The translations under genes were made by a program, and so were the position numbers. Positions 8,188-14,674 of a DNA stretch of 26,436 bases are shown here, piece by piece; the first letter of the stretch is position 1; each line of letters begins with the position of its first letter. Where the stretch lies: NCBI GenBank assembly GCA_964599885.1, contig CAZRHH010000045.1:1-26436 (forward strand), in the 5' to 3' direction. Origin of the DNA: CAZRHH01 sp964599885 (GTDB lineage: Bacteria > Chloroflexota > Dehalococcoidia > DSTF01 > JACRBR01). The notes under the pieces were generated by a model. It did no database searches and was not told the origin of the DNA. It saw only the letters and a program-made list of their open reading frames with translations.

Positions 8188-9798
8188 CTAGCAGCTCTGA
8201 TCGGAGAGCTGCGACGCCTGCTGCAGATCGGCGATGTTGATGTTTCCGTCGCGCGTAATATCGAAGTTCACCTGCACGGGCGTTCCCGGCAGCACGTAGA
8301 TTCCTTGCTCCCAGGCGATCTGCTGGAGATCAACAACGTTCGTCGTCCTATCGCCGTTGATCGATCCAATCTCGAGACCGTCATTGCAGCCGTCGGCGTC
8401 GCTATCGAACGTGGTTCCGCTCGTGCTGTAGAAGCAGAACTCGCGGAACGTCGGGAGCTTGTCGCCGTCTGCGTCGGTCGTGACACCGCACTGCGCGAGT
8501 GTTGGCCGGCTGTTCACGTCGTTGGGATTCGTACCGGTCATGCACTCCGCCTCGTCCCGGTAGTTGTCGCCGTCGCTGTCGAACAGCAACGGGTTGGTCA
8601 CGGCGCCGCCGCATGACGAACCGTTCGTTTCGGCGCTGTCGCCCAACCCGTCGGAGTCGTCGTCTCCCTCGCACGCGTCGCCCTGGTTGTCGGATCGCGC
8701 GAACGTGAGATCGTCGTACGCCTTCGGCGGCGACAGATCGATGAAGTTGCCGTCCGTGTTGAGCTGCGATGGGTTGGACACGCTCGGGCAGTTGTCGAAC
8801 GCTGTGTTCGTGTTCGCCGGTCCAAGATGCAGCGCCTGCTGCGGGTTCAGGAAGCCGTCGCCGTCCGCGTCAACCGGCGTCGGAGTGGGTGTCGGCGTGT
8901 TGGTGGCGGTCGGCGTCGGCGTGCGGGTTGGCGTCCGCGTGGGTGTGCGCGTACGAGTGGGAGTGTTGCTCGGTGTCGGGCTGACAGCCTGAGCGCCGTA
9001 ACCGCCGGACCGCATATTGTAGACATACCCGAGACCGCCTGCGTTAGCGTTGTTACACACCCAAGGCCCCCAAGCGTCAGCCTCGGTAGGTTCTCGATCG
9101 GGTGACGGCCATAGACCCATGAACAACTGACTCATGTAGTTGTAAGCCATGATCGTATTCAACCCGCTCGCATTAGCGCAGGTACCACCGATGGGATTCA
9201 CCGGGTGATCAAGTCCGAGCGCGTGCCCAAGCTCGTGCGCTATAACGCCGGCGTGATCGAACGGAACAGTAGGGTCACGATCGTTGAGGTACGCCGGGTT
9301 GAGGCACGCCGTCGCTTCGAGGAACGGGTGCCCCGGCCACGTGTCCCAGAACACCGGCGCGTTTCGGATAACTCCCGAGTCATCCGTTGCCATCGTTACG
9401 GCATAACTCCACGAGTTATCGTCGAAGTACTCAAAACATTGCGAGGTAATGTACGACGAGAAAATTGAGGTACGCCCACTGTCGATGACTTCCGCACGTG
9501 CACCGACGGGACTCGTCGTATGACGTAGCCACCACACGTCGCCCTCGCCGTAATCGCGCCAACCGTCGATCGCAAGGATCGCCTCGAGCGTGCGATTGAA
9601 ACCCGTCGAATCCGCCGTCGCGTAGACATCGACCCATCCGAACTCGGGGCCGATACCCGCAAATCCCACCCCCTCTTCGTGCCGCCACGCGTGATTCGCT
9701 TCTACGCCGCTTCCCTGGCTCGAAATGGAAACGATTGAGAGAAGGGCTGCCGCGACGATCAGCAGCGCGAGAGCAGGACCCGTGCGGACGCCTCTCAA
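8188..9798 (-). CDS. Secreted metzincin metalloprotease with TSP3-like repeats and dockerin-like tail
   Basis: This is a 536-residue exported protein. Domains in order: a Sec signal peptide (about 1-30); a catalytic region with the metzincin zinc motif HELGHALGLDH (188-198) and a Met-turn IMAY (216-219); a Thr-Pro/Thr-Arg linker (273-308); several Asp-rich calcium repeats of thrombospondin type 3 style (about 309-475); and two dockerin-type duplicated segments, NGDRTTNVVDLQQIA (481-495) and TRDGNINIADLQQ (515-527). The zinc motif and Met-turn place it near matrixin-like proteases. The first dockerin segment is degenerate (NGDRTTN instead of NGDGxxN). The start is TTG, overlapping the stop of the upstream gene (9795-9798), so the two genes are coupled. 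The substrate is unknown, and no cohesin is encoded in the window. Confidence 0.87.
   Translation of the reverse strand: MRGVRTGPALALLIVAAALLSIVSISSQGSGVEANHAWRHEEGVGFAGIGPEFGWVDVYATADSTGFNRTLEAILAIDGWRDYGEGDVWWLRHTTSPVGARAEVIDSGRTSIFSSYITSQCFEYFDDNSWSYAVTMATDDSGVIRNAPVFWDTWPGHPFLEATACLNPAYLNDRDPTVPFDHAGVIAHELGHALGLDHPVNPIGGTCANASGLNTIMAYNYMSQLFMGLWPSPDREPTEADAWGPWVCNNANAGGLGYVYNMRSGGYGAQAVSPTPSNTPTRTRTPTRTPTRTPTPTATNTPTPTPTPVDADGDGFLNPQQALHLGPANTNTAFDNCPSVSNPSQLNTDGNFIDLSPPKAYDDLTFARSDNQGDACEGDDDSDGLGDSAETNGSSCGGAVTNPLLFDSDGDNYRDEAECMTGTNPNDVNSRPTLAQCGVTTDADGDKLPTFREFCFYSTSGTTFDSDADGCNDGLEIGSINGDRTTNVVDLQQIAWEQGIYVLPGTPVQVNFDITRDGNINIADLQQASQLSDQSC
8191..8212. terminator. Inverted repeat between convergent ftsK and protease genes
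   Basis: GCAGCTCT (8191-8198) and AGAGCTGC (8205-8212) form a perfect 8-bp stem with a 6-nt loop. It overlaps the last codons of the protease gene and lies 53 bp beyond the ftsK stop. No T-run follows, so a terminator role for ftsK is only tentative. Confidence 0.3.
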
Positions 9799-10745
9799 GA
9801 CGCGACCTGCGTCGCTATCGGGCTAGGCTCATCGGTTAGGATAGGTTCGATCTCGCGGCGCTCGACCACGCCGCCCGTGTGCCATGTCGAGGTGCCGGCG
9901 TCGGTCCTCGAACCGTCGTCCGTCAAGGCTCGGAAAGTAACGGCGGCACCCGGCCGACCGCAGCCCGCCTTCAACTCCTCGGGATCGACGACGACGTTGT
10001 AGTAGATCAGACCAGCCGCGACGACGCCGATGTCCAATGTTTCGCCGCAGACGGCATCATTTACGTAGGGGACGATCGTCGTTATCGGCTCGTCGGTTAG
10101 TATTGTCCCGCGGTAGTGTCCGAATTCCGGGCCGGCGATAAGCCTCCTGCCAGACTGAAAGCCGGCAGCCCACAACACCGTCTCGTTCATTGCGCGGCCG
10201 TCGACACTGATGGTTACCTCAACTCCAGGAACACCGCATCCCGGTGTCCCTGCGGCAGACGCGACCTCCACTCCAAAGATGGGTAGCGATCCGTGCATCA
10301 ACTGAACTGACTTTCCTTTGCCGCATTGCCGTCCGCCAACAAATGCCAGAACCTCTCCGGTTACTGGTCGCGCGTCGACCCAGATCGAGCCGCTCAGCAT
10401 CATGGCTTCGGATACCGATGCAGCAGTTGGAAGGGTCGACGGGCGCCGATCCTTAATCACGTCGCCCGGCACGAACGTCGCCTCAGATTCTGGCGTGGGC
10501 GTTTCCGTCGTGTCCGCTTCGGGCGTTGCCGTTTCGACCGTTCCCTCGCCCGCCGGAGTTTGGGACTCCTCGCCCGCTTCGCTCGTTGCCGTCTCCGTCT
10601 CGGCAGCAATCGTCCCTTCCTCCACACCGAGGCTCTGCAAATCGCGTTCGTCGTCCGGCTGCCCGCAAACGGCAGCAATCGAGGCCAACGCGAGCGCTGC
10701 GATCAGCAGCGTGACGACCGGCGGTACGAACGAAGATCTGGCCAT
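9795..10745 (-). CDS. Secreted protein with duplicated Cys-pair domain
   Basis: The product is 316 residues from the ATG at 10745, which follows an AGGGAG site. It has an N-terminal export signal (about 1-27) ending in AAVC; C27 could be a lipid-attachment Cys, but the preceding residues fit the lipobox poorly. A Glu/Thr/Pro-rich low-complexity region follows (about 28-95), then two tandem copies of one domain (about 117-195 and 213-292). Each copy has a Cys pair separated by exactly 29 residues (C141/C170 and C233/C262), a PGCG or AGCG motif around the second Cys, and a WxxG-like end. I know this domain style from surface proteins of Chloroflexota-like genomes, but no function is established. 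The frame extends upstream to 10898, but that part crosses the promoter and repeats. It is coupled to the downstream protease gene. Confidence 0.8.
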   Translation of the reverse strand: MARSSFVPPVVTLLIAALALASIAAVCGQPDDERDLQSLGVEEGTIAAETETATSEAGEESQTPAGEGTVETATPEADTTETPTPESEATFVPGDVIKDRRPSTLPTAASVSEAMMLSGSIWVDARPVTGEVLAFVGGRQCGKGKSVQLMHGSLPIFGVEVASAAGTPGCGVPGVEVTISVDGRAMNETVLWAAGFQSGRRLIAGPEFGHYRGTILTDEPITTIVPYVNDAVCGETLDIGVVAAGLIYYNVVVDPEELKAGCGRPGAAVTFRALTDDGSRTDAGTSTWHTGGVVERREIEPILTDEPSPIATQVAS

Positions 10746-10807
10746 GGCGTGTCTCCCTACACCTATGGTGCTCGGCGTTTCATTCACTACGGTTCTTGGC
10801 TGACCCG

Positions 10808-10837
10808 ATAGTAGGCGCAAAAAAAAAAACGTGTCAA
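10808..10837 (-). promoter_or_regulatory. Strong sigma-70-type promoter with A11/T11 tract in the spacer
   Basis: Read on the minus strand, TTGACA (10832-10837, perfect -35) and TACTAT (10808-10813, 4/6 of the -10) are separated by 18 bp. The spacer contains 11 consecutive T on the minus strand (A on plus, 10819-10829). Transcription would start near 10800 and give a leader of about 55 nt before the secreted protein gene that starts at 10745. Length changes in the tract would alter the spacer. Confidence 0.7.
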
Positions 10838-10871
10838 GTACCAACATCTCAAACGAACCATCGGCCTCACA

Positions 10872-10914
10872 CCCAAGTCCCCAGTTCCTACTCCCCAACC
10901 ACCCAACCCAGTAC
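10872..10914. repeat. Degenerate heptamer repeat (CCCCAGT type)
   Basis: Successive 7-nt units CCCAAGT, CCCCAGT, TCCTACT and CCCCAAC can be read from 10872 to 10899, with more degenerate units to about 10914. The tract lies between the minus-strand promoter and the ribosome binding site of the isomerase gene. Heptameric short tandem repeats of CCCCAGT type are known from intergenic DNA of heterocystous cyanobacteria (STRR); any relationship is an analogy. Confidence 0.5.
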
Positions 10915-10950
10915 GCTGCGCCTCAACGCACCACCGCGCAGGAGAACAGC

Positions 10951-11745
10951 ATGCACGCCAACGAAGCGTTCAACATCTCACTCGCCGCGTGGTCGCTCCA
11001 CCGCGCGTTCTTCGCCAAAGAGATCGACCAGCTCGGCATGATCGATGCCGCGCACGAGCTCGGCATCCGCGGCTTCGAGATGGTCAACACGTTCTTCCCG
11101 TCACCCCAGTACCAGTACCTGAAGGCGCTGAAGAAGCGCGCCGACGACGCGGACGTCGAACTGCTGCTGATCATGTGCGACGGCGAAGGCAGCATGGCGC
11201 AGCCCGAACGCGACCGGCGCATGCTCGCCGTCAAGAACCACCACAAGTGGGTCGACATCGCCGCCGTCCTCGGCTGCCACGCCATCCGCTGCAACACCGG
11301 CGCCCAGCCCGGCGACGACGACGCGCTCGACCGCTGCGCCGAGAGCTTCGCCGCGCTCGTCGAATACGCCGACGCGTCCGGCATCAACGTGCTGATCGAG
11401 AACCATTGGGGCCTCTCGTCCGAGCCCGACTGGCTGATGGGGCTGATGGCGAAGGTCGACCATCCGCGCTTCGGCACGCTCCCCGACTTCGGCAACTTCC
11501 CGCCCGAGATCGACCGCTACGACGCCGTCGAACGCATGATGCCTCGCGCCCTCGCCGTCAGCGCCAAATGCTACGATTTCGCCGACGAGGGCAACGAGAC
11601 CACGATCGACTTCGACCGCATGATGCGCATCGTCACCGGCGCCGGCTACAACGGCTGGGTCGGCATCGAATACGAGGGCGAGCGCATGGCCGAGCGCGAC
11701 GGCATCGCCGCCTGCAAGACCCTCCTCGAGCGTCTGCAACCATAG
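10951..11745 (+). CDS. Sugar phosphate isomerase/epimerase, xylose isomerase-like TIM barrel
   Basis: This 264-residue TIM-barrel protein belongs to the AP-endonuclease-2/xylose-isomerase-like superfamily. Likely metal-binding positions are E150 in VLIENHWG, D179 in TLPDFGNF, and E240 in VGIEYEG. The combination of ENH, PDFGNF, AVSAK and IEYEG is typical of sugar isomerases found with Gfo/Idh/MocA dehydrogenases. The ATG at 10951 was chosen because AGGAGA (10940-10945) precedes it by 5 nt; the open frame upstream to 10831 crosses the heptamer repeat and is not coding-like. It probably acts on a keto-sugar or inositol derivative, but the substrate is not evident. Codon use is strongly C-ending, as in the following dehydrogenases. 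No signal peptide is present, so it is cytosolic. Confidence 0.9.
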   Translation: MHANEAFNISLAAWSLHRAFFAKEIDQLGMIDAAHELGIRGFEMVNTFFPSPQYQYLKALKKRADDADVELLLIMCDGEGSMAQPERDRRMLAVKNHHKWVDIAAVLGCHAIRCNTGAQPGDDDALDRCAESFAALVEYADASGINVLIENHWGLSSEPDWLMGLMAKVDHPRFGTLPDFGNFPPEIDRYDAVERMMPRALAVSAKCYDFADEGNETTIDFDRMMRIVTGAGYNGWVGIEYEGERMAERDGIAACKTLLERLQP

Positions 11746-11755
11746 GGCGATGAGC

Positions 11756-11776
11756 GGTGGGAGGTGAGAGGTGGGG
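11756..11776. repeat. Heptamer tandem repeat (GGTGGGA)x3
   Basis: Three consecutive 7-nt units, GGTGGGA, GGTGAGA and GGTGGGG, lie 11 bp after the isomerase stop codon. The unit differs from the tracts at 10872 and 12134 but has the same period of seven. Confidence 0.6.
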
Positions 11777-11895
11777 CGAGTGACACACGAGCGTTGGACA
11801 TCGCCCCGAAACCGGCTAAGGTCGCTACGGGCTCAATCCATCCCTGTTCCGAGAGCCCGCAGCGAGGACGCACCCACGCAAGACCACGAGCGCTC

Positions 11896-12123
11896 GACCA
11901 TGAAAATTACGAAACGAACTCACCTTCAACCCCTTGCGTCCCTTTGCATCCCTCTGCGCCCTCCGCGCAGCTGCGTTGAACCGTCCCGCAACACGAAAAT
12001 TACGAAGAGAACTCCCGCAACACGAAAATTACGAAACGAACTCCCACAACACGAAGTTGCGCAACGACCTCGTCTCAAACCTTTGCGCTCCTTGGCGCCC
12101 TTTGCGCCTTTGCGGTGAACCGG
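11896..12123. repeat. Composite intergenic repeat: 29-bp units plus CTTTGCGCC-rich block, in two copies
   Basis: A 29-bp unit (CAACACGAAAATTACGAA followed by a GAACTCCC-like segment) occurs in tandem at 11989-12017 and 12018-12046, with a decayed third copy at 12047-12075. A related single unit is at 11896-11924. Each group is followed by a block of degenerate CCTTTGCGC-type units ending in GTTGAACCG or GGTGAACCG (about 11931-11983 and 12079-12123). The whole module is therefore duplicated. On the minus strand the block reads as CGCAAAGG-type repeats. I believe similar intergenic sequences occur in other environmental bacterial phyla, but no search was possible. Confidence 0.7.
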
Positions 12124-12133
12124 CCATCGACCC

Positions 12134-12161
12134 GACCAGCGACCAGCAACTAGCGACCCGG
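12134..12161. repeat. Heptamer tandem repeat (GACCAGC)x4
   Basis: The units GACCAGC, GACCAGC, AACTAGC and GACCCGG run in 7-nt register. The last unit merges into the GGAG ribosome binding site of the dehydrogenase gene, so slippage here could affect its leader. Confidence 0.6.
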
Positions 12162-12169
12162 AGACCAAC

Positions 12170-13201
12170 ATGAAGTACGCAGTAATCGGCGCCGGCTGGG
12201 CAGCACGCGAAGCGCACCTCCCCGGCTTCACCGCCGCCGGCCAGCAAGTCGCCGCCATCTGCGACGTCATCGAAACGCCCGCGAAGACGCTCGCCGCCAA
12301 GCACGGCATCCCGAAGATCTACGCCGACTGGCGTGAGATGATCGAGACCGAAAAGCCCGACGCCGTCAGCGTCTGCCTCCCGAATGTCATGCACCGCGAA
12401 CCCGTCCTCTTCGCGCTCGAACACGGCGCCCACGTCCTCTGTGAAAAGCCGCTCGCCTGCAGCGTCGCCGAGGCGGAGGAGATGTTCTCCGCCGCCGAGA
12501 AGGCCGGACGCATCCTCATGGCCGGACAGAGCTGGCGCTTCGACGCCGGATCGCACGCCATTCGGCGCGTCATCGATGCAGGTGAACTCGGCGAGATCTA
12601 CTACGGCGAAGCGACCGCGCTGCGCCGCATGGGCATCCCGGCGTGGGGCACGTTCCACCAGGCGCAGTTCTCCGCCGGCGGCGCGCTGCTCGACATCGGC
12701 GTCCACATGCTCGATCTCGCCGTCTGGCTGATGGGCAACCCGCGCCCCGTCCGCGTCTCGGCGACGACGCAAGCGCGTTTCGGCAAACGCCCCGAGATCG
12801 CGAAGATGCTCCGCAGCGCCTGGGACCCGGAGAAATTCGACGTCGAAGACTTCGCCGTCGCCTTCGTCCACTTCGACAACGGCGCAACCCTGCTCTTGCG
12901 TACCGCCTGGGCAGCCCACATCGACGCCGAGACGTTCAACGTTCGCATCCTCGGCACCGAAGCCGGCGCGACGACCGTGCCGCCCGTGATCTACCGCAAC
13001 CGCGAAGGCATCCCGTCCGACGAAACAATCAACGTCCGCCGCGCCTCCCCGTACGAGCGCGAGATCGCCCACTGGATCAACGTTGTCGAGGGCACAGCGC
13101 AACCACTCGTGCGCCCGGAAGAAACGCTCAACGTCCAACGCATCATCGAATTCGCCTACGCATCGGCCCGCGAAGGCCGCGAAATCGTCATTGAGAAGTG
13201 A
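12170..13201 (+). CDS. Gfo/Idh/MocA-family oxidoreductase (first copy)
   Basis: This 343-residue NAD(P)-dependent dehydrogenase has the N-terminal Rossmann motif AVIGAGWAA (residues 4-12). The family signature CEKPLA (91-96) carries the catalytic Lys93, and the substrate-domain motif GGALLDIGVHMLD (170-182) carries the Asp175/His179 pair. Length and layout are normal. The family oxidises sugars, inositols or biliverdin-like substrates; the neighbouring isomerase makes a sugar or inositol substrate most likely. The start is supported by GGAG 6 nt upstream, directly after a heptamer repeat. It is separated from the isomerase by 424 bp of repeats but points the same way. It is convergent with a second family member that is clearly divergent in sequence. 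Confidence 0.92.
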   Translation: MKYAVIGAGWAAREAHLPGFTAAGQQVAAICDVIETPAKTLAAKHGIPKIYADWREMIETEKPDAVSVCLPNVMHREPVLFALEHGAHVLCEKPLACSVAEAEEMFSAAEKAGRILMAGQSWRFDAGSHAIRRVIDAGELGEIYYGEATALRRMGIPAWGTFHQAQFSAGGALLDIGVHMLDLAVWLMGNPRPVRVSATTQARFGKRPEIAKMLRSAWDPEKFDVEDFAVAFVHFDNGATLLLRTAWAAHIDAETFNVRILGTEAGATTVPPVIYRNREGIPSDETINVRRASPYEREIAHWINVVEGTAQPLVRPEETLNVQRIIEFAYASAREGREIVIEK

Positions 13202-13230
13202 CCAGTCGTGTGCGCAACACGAATGTAGCT

Positions 13231-13248
13231 GCGTAGCTTTAGCTGCGC
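13231..13248. terminator. Hairpin between convergent dehydrogenase genes
   Basis: GCGTAGC (13231-13237) pairs with GCTGCGC (13242-13248), with one G-U wobble and a TTTA loop. It sits in the 74-bp gap between the two convergent dehydrogenase genes. There is no T-run, so it is a weak bidirectional terminator candidate. The AGCTGCG and TAGCT words also recur here as direct repeats. Confidence 0.3.
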
Positions 13249-13275
13249 CAACCCGCTCAAGAGGTCACTCCGCGC

Positions 13276-14514
13276 TCACGGCGCCCAAGTCCCCTGAGCA
13301 ACCTGCGGCACAAACGAAGATAGATCCACCGGAAAATCAATCGTCCTCCGCTCCTCCGCCGACATGTAGCACGCCATCAACACTTCCGTCACCGCGAGCC
13401 CATCGTGCCACGTCTCGTCCGGCATCCGCCCCGCGAGAAACGCCTGCACCATGTGCCGGTTCTCCGTCGTATACCCGTACGTCGAAGGCTCATCGGCGAT
13501 CACGGGCATCAGCCCCTGCTCCGCGTTCTGCTTCTCGACCAGATCCTCGCCCGCCGACCCGCGGATCTTGCGTCCGAGAAACACCGTCAGATCCGTCGTC
13601 AGGCTGTCGACCTGCATCGCGTACTCCGGCCCGAGCAACTCCGCCCGCAGCCGCAGCGCCGGCCCGACAAAGCTCCACGACGTGGTCGCCTCGACGAGCA
13701 CCTGCTCGCCGCCGTCGGCCCGCAGCGAGATCGCCGCCCGCGCGAAATCCTCGGCCGGCGCGCGACCGTAGTCGATGGCGCCGTCGCTCATGTTCTTGAG
13801 CAGCTCGATGTACTCCGGGCGCGTCCACTTCAGCGACGCGATCTGCGCGTTCACCGACTCGACGCGCAGCGTCTCGCGCGGCGCGCCCGGCGCCGTCAAC
13901 AGGAAGCGGCCCGCTTCGTACGAATGGCAAAGCATGTCGTTCAGCACGCCGCCGCCCTGCCGCTCGCCGCTCCAGAACCACGGCATGTGCGGCCCGCTGT
14001 GCTCTTCCGCCGCCCGCGCAAGATACGGCCGCCCCACGATCGGCACCGCCCGACGCCAGATGATCTCCTTCCCGCGCACAATCGCCGGCTCGAAGATCTG
14101 GTTCTCGAGGTACCCGTGCAGCAGCGGCGTCGAGTCGATCAGTTCGATGATGCGCCGCGCTTCAGCCAGATTGCGCGCCAGCGGCTTCTCGATGGCCACG
14201 CCGACCAGCTCGCCGCGGCCGCCCGTCACCGCATCGACGATCTCCTCGACGACGGCCACGCGCGTGTCGTTGGTTGAAGCGATCCAGATCGCATCGACCC
14301 CTGGATCCGCAACGAGATCGGCGATCGACCCGTGCATCGCCGGTTCGCCCAGACCAAGTGCATGCGATAGCGCGCACAGTGCATCGACGCTTGCCCGCGT
14401 CGGACTGAAGACGCCGGACACGTGACAATCACGCACGCCCACCAGCGACTGCACGTGGAACCGGTTCATGAACCCGGCGCCCACAAACCCGATGCCGAGG
14501 GATGTTCTGACCAT
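13276..14514 (-). CDS. Gfo/Idh/MocA-family oxidoreductase (second copy)
   Basis: This 412-residue dehydrogenase has the Rossmann motif GFVGAGFMNRFH (9-20), IEKPLA (108-113) with catalytic Lys110, and GGGVLNDMLCHSYE (187-200) with the Asp193/His197 pair. It is about 70 residues longer than its convergent relative, mainly in the substrate domain. It contains extra segments around residues 205-260 and 315-350. The ATG follows a clear GGAGG site on the minus strand. It is cytosolic, and the substrate is not evident. Together with the isomerase and the other dehydrogenase it suggests a small sugar or polyol catabolic set, although it is transcribed on the opposite strand. Confidence 0.92.
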   Translation of the reverse strand: MVRTSLGIGFVGAGFMNRFHVQSLVGVRDCHVSGVFSPTRASVDALCALSHALGLGEPAMHGSIADLVADPGVDAIWIASTNDTRVAVVEEIVDAVTGGRGELVGVAIEKPLARNLAEARRIIELIDSTPLLHGYLENQIFEPAIVRGKEIIWRRAVPIVGRPYLARAAEEHSGPHMPWFWSGERQGGGVLNDMLCHSYEAGRFLLTAPGAPRETLRVESVNAQIASLKWTRPEYIELLKNMSDGAIDYGRAPAEDFARAAISLRADGGEQVLVEATTSWSFVGPALRLRAELLGPEYAMQVDSLTTDLTVFLGRKIRGSAGEDLVEKQNAEQGLMPVIADEPSTYGYTTENRHMVQAFLAGRMPDETWHDGLAVTEVLMACYMSAEERRTIDFPVDLSSFVPQVAQGTWAP

Positions 14515-14663
14515 GCGTCCTCCGTGTCCCGCGGGTTGATGCGAACGTATTGTGCGGCGCCGAAGAACAGCGCGCCACTAAGGCCGGGCGCGCCCGCGGG
14601 CATGCGATCGGCGCTTCGACACGGCCTGTTCAGATCGCGGATGTGCCGCGGACTGCTCACCAG

Positions 14664-14669
14664 TATCCT
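14664..14669 (+). promoter_or_regulatory. Candidate -10 box for a leaderless tungstate-binding gene
   Basis: TATCCT lies only 5 nt before the ATG at 14675, so transcription would start at or next to the start codon. No Shine-Dalgarno sequence is present upstream of this ATG, and no good -35 could be assigned. Confidence 0.3.
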
Positions 14670-14674
14670 TCGGC

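Larger units (their letters stand above)
11746..12169. other. Repeat-filled intergenic region
   Basis: This 424-bp stretch has no credible gene. It starts with a heptamer tract (11756-11776) and continues with a duplicated composite repeat (11896-12123). It ends with a second heptamer tract (12134-12161) that abuts the ribosome binding site of the next gene (GGAG 12160-12163). Open frames across it encode repeat-derived, low-complexity peptides. Confidence 0.7.

Noticed and set aside
8875..8985. Minisatellite-like GTGCG/GTTGGCG repeats in DNA (also near 16010-16110 and 18425-18560)
   Set aside because: They simply encode the Thr-Pro and Thr-Arg linkers of the secreted proteins on the minus strand, and need no separate explanation.
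11989..12075. 29-bp tandem units as a CRISPR array
   Set aside because: The units are head-to-tail without unique spacers and decay quickly, and there are no cas genes.
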